Part shown: positions 1 through 9,047 of the stretch, one piece after another
How positions within the stretch are numbered: the first letter of the stretch is position 1
Layout: each line of letters starts with the position of its first letter
Source of the DNA: an uncultured Steroidobacter sp.
Lineage (GTDB): Bacteria > Pseudomonadota > Gammaproteobacteria > Steroidobacterales > Steroidobacteraceae
Direction of reading: 5' to 3'
NCBI RefSeq assembly: GCF_937958065.1
Contig: NZ_CALFXI010000021.1
Span: 1-64,000 of the forward strand
DNA length: 64,000 bases
The notes under the pieces: model-generated
Database searches by the model: none
What the model saw: only the letters and a program-made list of their open reading frames with translations
Told to the model about the DNA's origin: nothing
Position numbers and translations under genes: made by a program

Positions 1-582
1 GCGTGGCTTGCTGGCGCCGAGACGCAACACCAGCACGTTGTCCGGTGCGCTCGCGAACAGCTCTCGCGTGTGAGTTACGCCGTTGCTCGTGAATCGAGTC
101 GTGGCAATCGCGCCGTCGAGATCCAGATCGCGCCGATAGTCGGTGGCCGCGCCGATCCCGGGGAACACGAGCCGCAGATCGCCGACGCTCTGATAGGACA
201 TCTGGCGCAGCGGCTTCGCCATGACTTTGGCATCGACGAGCCGGGTCGCCTTCTCGTACTCGCCGGCGAAGATCAGCTTGCGGACTTCAGGCAAGGCGTC
301 GCGCGCTTCGGGGTTCGCGGGATCGTACGGTCCGCCGCCCCACAGCGTGTCTTCGTTCAGTTGCAAGCGTTCCCGGCCGGTGCCGCCGAACACCATGGCG
401 CCGATGCGTCCATTGCCGACCGGCAACGCCTCGACCCACTCCTTTGCCGTCGCTGTGTACCAGAGCAGGTGGTTGCTCTTCGCTGTGGGTGCTGGCCCGC
501 TGGCGGAGCGGGCGATGCGCGAGCTCAACAATGTGCTCGCAGCTGCGGCTTGCAGCACGGTCCGTCGGCTAAGTTTCCTCAT
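1..582 (-). CDS. GH95-family alpha-L-fucosidase/galactosidase, N-terminal part (cut by window edge)
   Basis: The reading frame starts at an ATG ending at 582 and is still open at base 1, giving 194 residues. The N-terminus has a twin-arginine signal (SRRTVLQ followed by an Ala-rich stretch), so Tat export to the periplasm is likely. The mature start matches the GH95 N-terminal domain: LLWYTATAKEWVEALPVGNG, then GAMVFGG, LNEDTLWGGGPYDP and the KPLRQMSYQSVGDLRL block. GH95 enzymes remove alpha-1,2-L-fucose or alpha-L-galactose from plant or algal glycans. The catalytic domain lies outside the window. It sits downstream of, and on the same strand as, the propeller-type sensor kinase at 694-4833, which could sense its substrate (inference). 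No clear Shine-Dalgarno is visible. Confidence 0.85.
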   Translation of the reverse strand, partial: MRKLSRRTVLQAAAASTLLSSRIARSASGPAPTAKSNHLLWYTATAKEWVEALPVGNGRIGAMVFGGTGRERLQLNEDTLWGGGPYDPANPEARDALPEVRKLIFAGEYEKATRLVDAKVMAKPLRQMSYQSVGDLRLVFPGIGAATDYRRDLDLDGAIATTRFTSNGVTHTRELFASAPDNVLVLRLGASKPR

Positions 583-693
583 CGTTGGTCGGCTTGGTCT
601 GGCAATGCAATGACGCCCCCTGCCGAAAGCAGACCACACAATATCGGTATATGCAATTTCTTTTACGAATGAAAATCGCTGGGGACGCGCAGG
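583..693. other. AT-rich intergenic gap, possible promoter of the GH95 gene
   Basis: This 111-bp gap separates the sensor-kinase stop from the GH95 start. It has an AT-rich core near 640-670 (caatatcggtatatgcaatt) in an otherwise GC-rich window, which suits a minus-strand promoter or operator. No terminator hairpin is obvious. Confidence 0.3.
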
Positions 694-3600
694 TCAGTGA
701 CGGAGCTGCGTAACGGATCCGAGCTCTGTTTCTGGCGCCGCCTCGCGGGCAGGAATCCAGCGCATCAGGGCCGCTCGCAGCGTCGCGCGGCTGAAGGGCT
801 TGCCGAGGTAATCGTCCATTCCCGCGACCAGACAAGCTTCGCGAGCCGCGCTGGCGGTGTCCGCCGTGAGTGCGATCACCGGCACGTGAGGCCCGTCGCC
901 TTCGCGCCGGCGTAACTCGGCGGTCGCTGCATAGCCGTCCATCACAGGCATGCGGCAATCCATCAACACAACGTCATATTGGTTGCGCGCAAGCATTTCG
1001 AGCGCGTCACTGCCGTCGTGCGCGGTGTCGACTTCCAGTCCGAGGGCCTTGAGCATGCCTTCTGCGACGTCTCTATTGAGTGCTTGATCTTCGACCACGA
1101 GCACGCGCGCACCGGCCGCCAACAGCAGCTGCGGTGCTGGCTGAGCCAGCGTCGCCGACGGGTCGTCGGCCGTGGCACCCGTCAGGATTCGTAGCAGTTG
1201 CGACAAGCGCACTGGCTTGGTGATTTCACCATCGAACCAGTGCAAATCCGCGCACTCGTCCTGAGTCAGATTGACGAAGCTCGCCAGGCGGATGACGCGG
1301 GGGCGAACCGCTCTTTCGGCGACTGCGGACTGCAGCTCACTCGCGCGCGGGCAGCTGAGCAAAGAGTGGTCGATGATCACCGCGTTATAGGGAGCGGTGC
1401 GCAGCTCCTGTAGCACGTCCGCCATGCTGCCTGCGTCGACTGAATGCGCGCCCCATTCATCGAGCGCGCGCACCAGGAGCTGTCGAGCCGCGGCATTGTC
1501 GTCGGCGACGAGAATGCGCAGGCCAAGGAGATCGTTGGGCAAGTCGCGCTGCCGAGCCTGCGGGTCGGCGAGTTGCAGTGTCAGCTCGACGCGGAACGTC
1601 GAACCTACGCCAGGGGCGCTCGCCAGTGATAGCTGCCCACCCATGAGTTCCACGAGCTGCCGTGCGATCGCCAGCCCCAGGCCCGTACCGCCATACCGGC
1701 GCGTCGTCGACGCGTCTCCCTGCACGAACTCTTCGAAGATCCGCGACTGATTCACAGGCTCGATGCCGATGCCGGTGTCCGCCACTTCGAGCCGCACGCG
1801 GAGCCGGTCGCTCTCGGTCTCCAGCGGCACCACCCGCAATGTCACTTCACCTTGCTCGGTGAACTTCACGGCATTGCCCCCGAGATTGACGAGCACTTGT
1901 CGAAGGCGAACCACGTCCGCCAGAACGCGAGGCATCGGGCGGGCAGGGGAGTCGCAGAGCAGCTCGATGTTCTTGCCCGACGCGCGCGCCGCGAGCATTT
2001 CGGCCGTTTGCTCGACCAGCTCGACCAGATCGCACTCCACCGGGGCGAGCTGCAGGCGCCCGGCTTCGAGCTTCGAGAAGTCGAGCACATCGTCCACGAT
2101 GGCGAGCAGCGAGTCGGCGGAGCGATGAATGCCTTCCGCGAAGCGCCGCTGGATGGCGTCGAGATGCGTGTCGAGGAGCAGCTCGCTCATGCCGAGCACG
2201 CCATTCATCGGCGTGCGCAGCTCGTGGTTCATGCGTGCGAGGAAATCGCTCTTCGCGCGACTTGCCTCCTGCAGTTGATGATTGCGCTCTTCCAGTTCGT
2301 GCGTGCGCACGCTGACGACGTGCTCCAGCTCGCGGTTGTAATCGAGCTCGCGCTGGCGCTTTCTCCGGTGCAGCCCCCAGAAGAAACTGATGATCATCAG
2401 AGCGACCGCCACATAACTCAGCCGCGCTGGCAGTGTGTTCCATGGCGCCGCGGCCACGTGCACAGGAATGATCAGATCTTCTTTGCTCCAGATGCCGTCT
2501 GCATTGGCGGCGCGGACGCGGAACACGTATTCGCCGGCATCCAGATTGGTATAGGTCGCGCGATGCAACCGGCCCGCTTCGACCCAGTTCGGATCGAAGC
2601 CTTCGAGTCGATACCTGTAGCGATTGTTTGCAGGAGAAATGAAGTCCAGTGCCGAGAACTCGAACGTGACCAGCTTGTCCTCGTGCTCGAGCGCGAGCGG
2701 TCGATCTGGCGCGGGCAGCTGCGGGAACGGCAACTGCTGGTTGAGAATCGCAACCGACGTAAGCGCAACGCGCGGCGCTGGCATGCCCGGCGAGAAAACA
2801 TCGGGTTGGAACGCGTTGAAGCCGCCGTTGCCGCCGAAGTACAGCGTGCCATCGCGACCCCGGTAGTGCGCGTTGAAATTGAACTCGTCGGCCTGCAAGC
2901 CGTGCGGCTCACGCAGCAGTCGGGTCGCGCCCTCGCGCGGATCGAGGCGCACGAGGCCGTTGTTCGTGCTCAGCCATAAATTGCCCTGGTAGTCGGACTC
3001 GATGCCGTACACCACCTGGCTCGGCATGTTCGCGAGCCGCGTGTCGCTCCGAAACTGAATCGCGTCGGGCCGATCGGAGCTGCCGACCACACGGTCGAGA
3101 CCGCCGCCCGCCGTACCGATCCAGACGTTGCCAGTGGCGTCTGCATGCAGCGCGTAGATGGTGTCGTCACTCAGGCTGCTCGCATCCCGGTCGTTGCGGC
3201 GGAACGCATGAAAGCGACCGGTGCTCCGGTCGAGCAGGTTCAAGCCGCCGCCGATCGTGCCGATCCAGAGATTCCCCAGCCGGTCCTCGACGATGGCGCT
3301 GGCGCGCGGGCTGCTCAGCGCGTTGCTCTCGGTGCCGTGAGGATAGCGAGTGAGTTGTCCGGTCGCCGAGTCGATGCGCGCGATACCGCCGCCGAACGTT
3401 CCGACCCATACATCGCCGGTGCGGTCTTCGTACAAGGACATCACGCCATCGGCGGGCAGCGTGGCCGGATCGCTTGCGTCGTGGCGATAGAAGGTCAGGG
3501 AGCGCCGTTGCGGATCCATGCGCGCGAGTCCGCCGCTCATCGTCCCGATCCATAGCGAGCCGGCGCGGTCGTAGAGCAATGCCATCACGCTGTTGTCCGA

Positions 3601-4833
3601 AAGGCGCAGCGGTCCGGGCGATTCGCGTGTCAGGCGAATTTCGCTGCGCTTGCGGCTGTCGATCTCGACCAGTCCGTCCGAGGTGCCGACCCAGACCGTG
3701 CCCTCGCCATCGTCGGCGAACGAGTTCACGGCGGTGTTGGCGAAGAGGGGACTTCGGTAATGGCCGAATGACCAGCTCCGCGGATTCCAGTGACTGGCGC
3801 CGCCCGCGCGCGTGCCGACCCAAACGACGCCGCTGCGATCCTGATACAACGACATCACGTCGTCATCGCGCAGACTGTGCGGGTTGTCCGCGTCGCGGCC
3901 ATAGCGCACGAAGCTCTCCGACGTGCGATCGAACAGGTTGAGCCCGTCGGAGGTCGCGATCCAGACCCGGTGCGCGTCGTCTTCCAGGAGGGCGCGCACG
4001 CGATCGTTGCTGAGCGAGCGCGGATTGCTGGCGTCGTGACGGAACGATGTGACTTTCCTGGTCTGCGGATCGAGACGGTACACGCCGCTGTCGAACGTTC
4101 CGATCCAAAGCGCGCCGGCGTGATCTTCGACGATCGAGCGCACCCGCGCGCTGTCGAGTGCGCCAGGCTCGGCGACCTCGTTGTTGAAGTCATCGCTGCT
4201 GGGTTCGTAACGGCCCAGGCCTTGATCGGTGCCCACCCAAAGGCGTCCGGCACGATCCGTGTAAAGAGCGAACACGGCGTCGGCGGCGAGCGACCTGGGA
4301 TTGCCCGCTATGTGGTGGAAGTGCCGTGCGTGTCCCGTATGCGGATCGAGCACGTCCAGACCGTGCCGTTCGGTGGCGGCCCAAACTCGACCTGCGGCGT
4401 CGATGTGCAAGGTACGGATCGCGTCGCTCGCGAGTGAATCGGGATCGGACGGATCGTGTCGGAACTGCTGGAACTGATCGTTGCGGCGATCCCACCGCGC
4501 GATTCCCCCACCGATCGTCGCGAGCCACAGATCGCCGCGCGCGTCCTCCACGATCTTCCAAACGTAATCGCTCGCGAGACCGTTCTTGTTGCCACGCTCG
4601 CGGCGATATTCACGAATCGAGTAGCCGTCATAGCGATCGAGCCCGCTCTCGGTTGCAAGCCACAGAAACCCTTGCGAGTCCTGCAGGATGCTCATCACCG
4701 TGCTTTGCGACAGGCCGTCGCGCATGGTGAGGTGCTCGAAGTACATGGGGCGCACTTCGGGCACCGGAGTCGTCGCCTGCGAGCTCGGCGCAACGCAGGC
4801 GAACAAACCAAACAACCACAGATGACGCAGCAT
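694..4833 (-). CDS. Hybrid sensor histidine kinase with two-component propeller, Y_Y_Y, HisKA, HATPase and two REC domains
   Basis: 1379 residues. After a signal peptide (about 1-20) come many Reg_prop blades with the motif WxGTxxGGLxRxD (about 40-690), a Y_Y_Y domain (about 715-785), one membrane helix (about 802-822), a coiled coil, a HisKA box NHELRTP with His870, an HATPase domain, a divergent receiver (likely acceptor Asp1155) and a canonical receiver (VLMDCRMPVMDG, Asp1292). The domain order means periplasmic ligand sensing by the propeller and a cytoplasmic phosphorelay. There is no Hpt domain, so a separate Hpt is needed; one is encoded at 7687-8118. The start is 3 bp after the stop of the S8 peptidase gene, so the two are probably translationally coupled. 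Related propeller kinases often sense glycans, and a GH95 gene follows directly. Confidence 0.93.
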   Translation of the reverse strand: MLRHLWLFGLFACVAPSSQATTPVPEVRPMYFEHLTMRDGLSQSTVMSILQDSQGFLWLATESGLDRYDGYSIREYRRERGNKNGLASDYVWKIVEDARGDLWLATIGGGIARWDRRNDQFQQFRHDPSDPDSLASDAIRTLHIDAAGRVWAATERHGLDVLDPHTGHARHFHHIAGNPRSLAADAVFALYTDRAGRLWVGTDQGLGRYEPSSDDFNNEVAEPGALDSARVRSIVEDHAGALWIGTFDSGVYRLDPQTRKVTSFRHDASNPRSLSNDRVRALLEDDAHRVWIATSDGLNLFDRTSESFVRYGRDADNPHSLRDDDVMSLYQDRSGVVWVGTRAGGASHWNPRSWSFGHYRSPLFANTAVNSFADDGEGTVWVGTSDGLVEIDSRKRSEIRLTRESPGPLRLSDNSVMALLYDRAGSLWIGTMSGGLARMDPQRRSLTFYRHDASDPATLPADGVMSLYEDRTGDVWVGTFGGGIARIDSATGQLTRYPHGTESNALSSPRASAIVEDRLGNLWIGTIGGGLNLLDRSTGRFHAFRRNDRDASSLSDDTIYALHADATGNVWIGTAGGGLDRVVGSSDRPDAIQFRSDTRLANMPSQVVYGIESDYQGNLWLSTNNGLVRLDPREGATRLLREPHGLQADEFNFNAHYRGRDGTLYFGGNGGFNAFQPDVFSPGMPAPRVALTSVAILNQQLPFPQLPAPDRPLALEHEDKLVTFEFSALDFISPANNRYRYRLEGFDPNWVEAGRLHRATYTNLDAGEYVFRVRAANADGIWSKEDLIIPVHVAAAPWNTLPARLSYVAVALMIISFFWGLHRRKRQRELDYNRELEHVVSVRTHELEERNHQLQEASRAKSDFLARMNHELRTPMNGVLGMSELLLDTHLDAIQRRFAEGIHRSADSLLAIVDDVLDFSKLEAGRLQLAPVECDLVELVEQTAEMLAARASGKNIELLCDSPARPMPRVLADVVRLRQVLVNLGGNAVKFTEQGEVTLRVVPLETESDRLRVRLEVADTGIGIEPVNQSRIFEEFVQGDASTTRRYGGTGLGLAIARQLVELMGGQLSLASAPGVGSTFRVELTLQLADPQARQRDLPNDLLGLRILVADDNAAARQLLVRALDEWGAHSVDAGSMADVLQELRTAPYNAVIIDHSLLSCPRASELQSAVAERAVRPRVIRLASFVNLTQDECADLHWFDGEITKPVRLSQLLRILTGATADDPSATLAQPAPQLLLAAGARVLVVEDQALNRDVAEGMLKALGLEVDTAHDGSDALEMLARNQYDVVLMDCRMPVMDGYAATAELRRREGDGPHVPVIALTADTASAAREACLVAGMDDYLGKPFSRATLRAALMRWIPAREAAPETELGSVTQLRH

Positions 4834-4836
4834 GCG

Positions 4837-6693
4837 TCATTCCTGGGGCGCGGGCTCGATACCGGAGCTGTTCGGCACGGAAGTGTTGCTCCAGGTGTAG
4901 CCGTTACTCCACGTATAGCCGTTGCTCCAGGTGTAACCGTTGCTCCACGTGAAGCCATTGCTCCAGGTGTAACCGCCGCTCCAGGTCACGCCGTCGTCGC
5001 CCGGCGGACTGCCATCCCACAACAGTCCATCGAGCGTCGAGGCGAGGCCGACCAGCAGTTGGCCAAGCAGCGGCAGGCTGCCGAGCGGGCTGAGCAGCCT
5101 GGTCAGCAGGCCGGGCTGGTTCTCCACTTCCATGATGTAGAAATTCCCGTTGGCATCCTGGTTGGCGCGTCCGCCGTAGTGCTGCAGACCCGCGAGATCC
5201 GCCACGACATTCAAGCCCTGATTCGCGCAGTTCGACGCCGTGCTGTAGAGGGCGTCGTGTGCATTCACGAGCCCAGCGCCTTGCTGGAACACCGTGTAGG
5301 CGAGTTGTCCGTCGGATCTCACCGCCGGGCGCGCGCCATCCATCAAGCGGCATTTCACGTTGTTTGGTGTCAACAGCGGATTGGCTTCGAGCATCAGCGC
5401 AACCACGCCGCTCGTGACCGCCGCGGCCTGCGACGTTCCTGACATGGTCATGTCCGGGTAGCGCGTGTCCAGCCACTGCGGAAATCGTTGCGCGAGCGTG
5501 CCCACATCCGGCGCGTAAGCGCGAATGTGACCACCCATGGCCACGACATCAGGTTTCACGAATCCCTCGTAGGTCGGGCCCGCGGCAGAGAACGTCGCGA
5601 GTTTGTATTGGCTCGGCTCGAATGGGTGATAGTTGTCCGTGACCGCACCTACGGAGATGACATATGGATTGTTGGCGGGAACGCCGATGCTCATGGGCGC
5701 CGGCCCGGCATTGCCTGCCGCGACGACGACCACGATGCCCGAGCCCCAGGCCGCCATTACCGCCTGATTGAGCGGATCATCCCAGTAATGGGAGTTGACC
5801 GGCGCGCTCAACGACAGGTTGATCACACGGATGCCATAAGCGAGCCGCTGGTTCATCACCCACTGGATACCTGCGATGACATCGAAGTAGCGGCCCGCGC
5901 CATTGCTATCGAGCACGCGCACGGAAACCAGGTTCACGCCCGGCGCGACGCCCTGATAGTGACCCGTCGAAGCGATGCCGCTGCTGGCGATGATCGAGGA
6001 GACATGCGTGCCATGACCGTTGGGGTCATCGATATCGCGGCTGTATTTGTTCAGCGAGAGCAGCGGATAGGCGCTCGGATTCTCGCGCGCGAGGATCACA
6101 TCGTATTGCGCGAGTACGCGGGGATTGCGGCCCGACGAGGAGACTTGCAGCGGACCTTTCTCCTGCCACACGCCGGTGTCGAGTACCGCGACTGTAACTC
6201 CGCGTCCTGTGATTCCTCCCGTGTGCAGCGGGCTCGCACCAACCTGGGTTGGATAATAGGTTTCAGGCAGGGGCGAGGTGGTGCTGCTCGAAGTGACGAC
6301 TGCGTCGTCATAGACGCGCAAGCCGTCGACAGGCTCGCTCCACAATGCGCCGAGCTCGCGATCGTCCAGTTCGGCACCCACTGCGCGGATGATTGTGAGA
6401 TCACCCGTGATGACGCCGCCTACGCGCACGACTGCATTGCGAGCCAGATCCGCAGTGGCAGCTTGAACGATGTAGCGCTGGCGAACGCCAACCTGAGCAT
6501 TCTCTCGCGCGGTCGCCGCTCGTGGCGCGGGAGCGGGTTGAGCAATGGTCGTTGGAGTCTCGGGCGCCCGAGGCACGGCGGCCGCCGGCGTTTGCGCCGG
6601 GGGCTCCGGCGGCACGAGTAGAAACAAGCTGAGAGCAGCACCGAGTGCGCCAGCTGCAAGCAGCCAGCGTTTGCGCCGAACGATGTTCCCCAT
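4837..6693 (-). CDS. S8 (subtilisin-like) serine peptidase with YTWSNG-repeat tail
   Basis: 618 residues from the ATG ending at 6693, chosen because GGAGG lies just upstream (6698-6702) and a basic-hydrophobic signal segment (RRKRWLLAAGALGAALSLFLL) follows. The S8 triad is complete: Asp172 (VLDTG), His227 (GHGTHV) and Ser421 (SGTSQAAA). Residues 40-150 look like a propeptide region. The catalytic domain ends near 470. A linker and a hydrophobic stretch (LLSPLGSLPLLGQLLVGLASTL) precede six tandem YTWSNG-type hexapeptides and a short polar end. The protein is likely exported to the periplasm or surface. The gene is immediately upstream of the hybrid kinase, which suggests a proteolytic input to sensing (inference). 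Confidence 0.9.
   Translation of the reverse strand: MGNIVRRKRWLLAAGALGAALSLFLLVPPEPPAQTPAAAVPRAPETPTTIAQPAPAPRAATARENAQVGVRQRYIVQAATADLARNAVVRVGGVITGDLTIIRAVGAELDDRELGALWSEPVDGLRVYDDAVVTSSSTTSPLPETYYPTQVGASPLHTGGITGRGVTVAVLDTGVWQEKGPLQVSSSGRNPRVLAQYDVILARENPSAYPLLSLNKYSRDIDDPNGHGTHVSSIIASSGIASTGHYQGVAPGVNLVSVRVLDSNGAGRYFDVIAGIQWVMNQRLAYGIRVINLSLSAPVNSHYWDDPLNQAVMAAWGSGIVVVVAAGNAGPAPMSIGVPANNPYVISVGAVTDNYHPFEPSQYKLATFSAAGPTYEGFVKPDVVAMGGHIRAYAPDVGTLAQRFPQWLDTRYPDMTMSGTSQAAAVTSGVVALMLEANPLLTPNNVKCRLMDGARPAVRSDGQLAYTVFQQGAGLVNAHDALYSTASNCANQGLNVVADLAGLQHYGGRANQDANGNFYIMEVENQPGLLTRLLSPLGSLPLLGQLLVGLASTLDGLLWDGSPPGDDGVTWSGGYTWSNGFTWSNGYTWSNGYTWSNGYTWSNTSVPNSSGIEPAPQE
4882..4989 (-). repeat. Six tandem 18-bp units encoding YTWSNG hexapeptides
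   Basis: The 3' part of the S8 peptidase gene has six back-to-back 18-bp units, residues about 569-604, coding VTWSGG, YTWSNG, FTWSNG, YTWSNG, YTWSNG and YTWSNT. Synonymous differences between units show they are not a fresh slippage product, so the peptide repeat has been kept by selection. Confidence 0.85.
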
Positions 6694-6733
6694 GGCGTCC
6701 TCCGTTTTATGTCGGTGGTGATTTCGCGCGATG

Positions 6734-7645
6734 CTAGGTGCGCGGTGTAACCGCGGCCGCAAGCTCTTTTGCTACTTGTTCCAGATAATGTTCCAGCGCG
6801 GTCCGACACTCGGTCGCGAGTACGACGAAGTCACGGCGCGCGTCCATCGGATCCGGGGTTCGCAGGATGTGGCCAGCCTTGACCAGCTCTCGGATACGGC
6901 GCAACGCGGTGGTCGGCGAGATGTGTGGAACGGAGATGCTGAGGGCCGAGACGGAGATTCGTTGCGCGGTCTTGTCCGCGCGTAGCAGTTCCAGCAGCAG
7001 ATCCCACGCGACATCATCCAGCTCGCCGAGCGGTGCGAGCGCCTGGCGCGGTCGACGCAAGCGATCGAGGCCGAGCGTGGTGAGGTCGCCGCGCTGGCCC
7101 TCGGCGGGTCGCGCTGTCGTTTCGGGTTGAGGATGTTTCCAAGTGCTGAGCGCCGCCGCCAGGGCTTCTGCCTGTTGTGCCAGTACCGCGGCCTGATCGG
7201 TCAATTGCATCGCAACGCGGTTGCGATCCACGCGCTCGAGCGCGCTGCGTACCGCGCTCAACAGCTCTTGGGGACGGACGGGTTTGACGAGGAAATCGAC
7301 CGCGCCGAGGCGCAGCGCCTGGACCGCGAAGTCCACCTCGGGGTAGGCGGTCAGAAAGATGAAGCGGGGCATCGAGACAGCGCCGGACAAGGAGCCGAGT
7401 CTCTTGAGCAGGCTGATGCCATCCATGCCCGGCATGTGAATGTCGCTGATGGCGACCAGGATGTCCGGGGTGGTGTGCAGCAGGGCGAGGGCTTCCTCGC
7501 CGCCGAGGGCCGTGCGACAGTCGTAGCCTTCGGTTTGCAGTACCGAACGGACCCACAGCACCATCGAGGAATCGTTGTCTATGATGAGGACGCGGCCCTT
7601 CGCCGCATCGTCATTGGTACGCGTGCCGCCAGACTGCGATTTCAT
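6734..7645 (-). CDS. Response regulator with winged-helix (MarR-like) output domain
   Basis: 303 residues from the ATG ending at 7645. The REC domain (about 17-135) has the acceptor Asp68 in SDIHMPGMDG and the conserved Lys121 in LVKP. A coiled linker (145-170) and a Pro-rich hinge lead to a C-terminal winged helix (about 208-298). There, SALSISVPHISPTTALRRIRELVKAGHI looks like the recognition unit and the following MDARRDFVVL like the wing. This suggests a phosphorylation-controlled DNA-binding protein. It lies between the S8/kinase pair and the divergent Hpt gene, so it is the best local candidate for the relay's final receiver (inference). A TTG at 7687 could extend the frame but has no support. 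Confidence 0.85.
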   Translation of the reverse strand: MKSQSGGTRTNDDAAKGRVLIIDNDSSMVLWVRSVLQTEGYDCRTALGGEEALALLHTTPDILVAISDIHMPGMDGISLLKRLGSLSGAVSMPRFIFLTAYPEVDFAVQALRLGAVDFLVKPVRPQELLSAVRSALERVDRNRVAMQLTDQAAVLAQQAEALAAALSTWKHPQPETTARPAEGQRGDLTTLGLDRLRRPRQALAPLGELDDVAWDLLLELLRADKTAQRISVSALSISVPHISPTTALRRIRELVKAGHILRTPDPMDARRDFVVLATECRTALEHYLEQVAKELAAAVTPRT

Positions 7646-7686
7646 CCGTGGTCTCGTTACGTGTACAGCCCACAGGTGGGGCTGCA

Positions 7687-8118
7687 ATGTACCCTATCCT
7701 GACTCGCGACTGTCACCACCTACATATGTCACATTCCAACGACGTTCGGCCTGGGACTGGAGCTGCGCCCGAGGTGCTCGATGCACTCATGTTTCAGGAT
7801 CTGCTCGACAGCCTGGTTGCGCCAGCCGCAGTTGCCACGGTCTATCGCAAGTTCCTCGACAATGCTGCCACTTTCATCCGCGAACTAGCCAGTCAAGAGC
7901 GCGCCGCGCGCGTCGACACCATGCACACGTTGAAAGGCAGCGCGGCGATGCTCGGCGCCAATCGCATGGCGGCGCTCGCAGCCCGCTTCGAGTCAGAATT
8001 ACATGGTTCGTCCATTCAGGTCGAGCAGGCCGCGCGTGAGCTCGAACATGAGCTGGCGACGTTTCGCGCGGCGCTGGTCCAGCGTCTGGTCGCGGCCGGC
8101 GGCTCGCTCGACCCCTGA
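7687..8118 (+). CDS. Stand-alone Hpt phosphotransfer protein
   Basis: 143 residues with the Hpt signature MHTLKGSAAMLGANRM; His80 is the predicted phosphorylated residue. The rest is helical (AALAARFESELHG, QAARELEHELATFRAAL), as expected for a four-helix bundle. A G-rich Shine-Dalgarno (aggtgggg, 7674-7681) supports the ATG at 7687; the ATG at 7726 is a possible later start. It is divergent from the response regulator, with 41 bp between start codons. Because the hybrid kinase at 694-4833 lacks an Hpt, this protein may pass phosphate from its receiver to the response regulator. Confidence 0.82.
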   Translation: MYPILTRDCHHLHMSHSNDVRPGTGAAPEVLDALMFQDLLDSLVAPAAVATVYRKFLDNAATFIRELASQERAARVDTMHTLKGSAAMLGANRMAALAARFESELHGSSIQVEQAARELEHELATFRAALVQRLVAAGGSLDP

Positions 8119-8143
8119 ATCTGCGTCAATTTGGCGCAGATTC
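8117..8143. terminator. Bidirectional hairpin between convergent genes
   Basis: A perfect 9-bp inverted repeat (gaatctgcg / cgcagattc) with a 9-nt loop starts inside the stop codon of the Hpt gene and lies before the end of the convergent REC gene. It lacks a clear U-tract on the plus strand. Confidence 0.55.
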
Positions 8144-8160
8144 CCGCGCGGGCCCCGGCG

Positions 8161-8910
8161 TCAAAATTCCGTCGGGCGGAGGCGCGTGGCCACGGCTTCG
8201 ACGAGCGTGTCATGGAACGTTCCTTTGATGACGTAATAAGTCGCGCCTGCGTCGAACCCGCGCCACCGCTGCTCGACATCGTCCTTATCGCAAGCGAGCA
8301 GCACCGGCAGCTGTTTGAAGCGCGGATCGCTCCGGATGCGGCGGATCAGCTGAATGCCGTCCAGCAGCGGCATGTCGACGTCCGTGAGCACGAGATCGAT
8401 GTTGCCACTGAGCACGGCGTACCACGCTTCCAAGCCATCCACCGCGGTGACAACGTCATATCCGCGGAAGCGCAGCAGCTTCCGCTCCAGCTCTCGAATC
8501 TCCATACAGTCATCGGCAACGAGCACGACGGGCCTGGTTTTGACGCGCTCGGCGCGGACCGGAGGGGCATCCGCCGTCGGCGCGGCGGGTTGTGCTATCG
8601 GCGTGGAGCGCGGCAGCTTTGCCATCGAATCGAGCAGGTCGACGGCTTGCAGCATCATTCCTATGAGCTGCTGCTGCAACTCGATGTCGCCGCGGCGGAC
8701 GGCTGCCAGACATTCTTCCATCGAGCGCGCCAGCTCGGCGCCGGCTTCCAGGCCGACCATATGCGCGGTCGCCTCGAAGGAGCGCGCGGCCGACGCGCAT
8801 GCGTTGAGTTGATCGGGCGATAGCGGATCGCGTGCCAGAGCGAGCACGCAGTTGGTGAGCAGTTGGGCCTGCGTCTGGGCCTGAACACGAAGCAGTTCGA
8901 GCATCACCAT
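8161..8910 (-). CDS. Degenerate Hpt-like domain fused to a CheY-type receiver
   Basis: 249 residues from the ATG ending at 8910; an upstream ATG ending at 8997 would add 29 Arg-rich residues and has no better ribosome site. Residues 1-100 align in pattern with CheA P1/Hpt helices (SFEATAHMVGLEAGAELARSMEECL), but the position of the phosphorylated His is Arg43 and the usual Lys-Gly is Glu-Ala. After a Pro/Ala linker comes a REC domain (126-247) with the acid pair Asp133-Asp134, acceptor Asp177 (LTDVDMP) and Lys229. It could receive phosphate but should not relay it through the N-terminal domain. It is convergent with the Hpt gene. Confidence 0.75.
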   Translation of the reverse strand: MVMLELLRVQAQTQAQLLTNCVLALARDPLSPDQLNACASAARSFEATAHMVGLEAGAELARSMEECLAAVRRGDIELQQQLIGMMLQAVDLLDSMAKLPRSTPIAQPAAPTADAPPVRAERVKTRPVVLVADDCMEIRELERKLLRFRGYDVVTAVDGLEAWYAVLSGNIDLVLTDVDMPLLDGIQLIRRIRSDPRFKQLPVLLACDKDDVEQRWRGFDAGATYYVIKGTFHDTLVEAVATRLRPTEF

Positions 8911-9047
8911 GGCTCTGTGTCTTGTTCCGCAGCGGGTCAGCGGGATGCGCCGAATTCTGCGTGAGCCAGGGTGAAGGCTGGTTTTTTTCTGCGTCATTTT
9001 GGTGACGAAAATCGCTGCGTGACGCGCGCAGCGACTCGATCGTCAGA

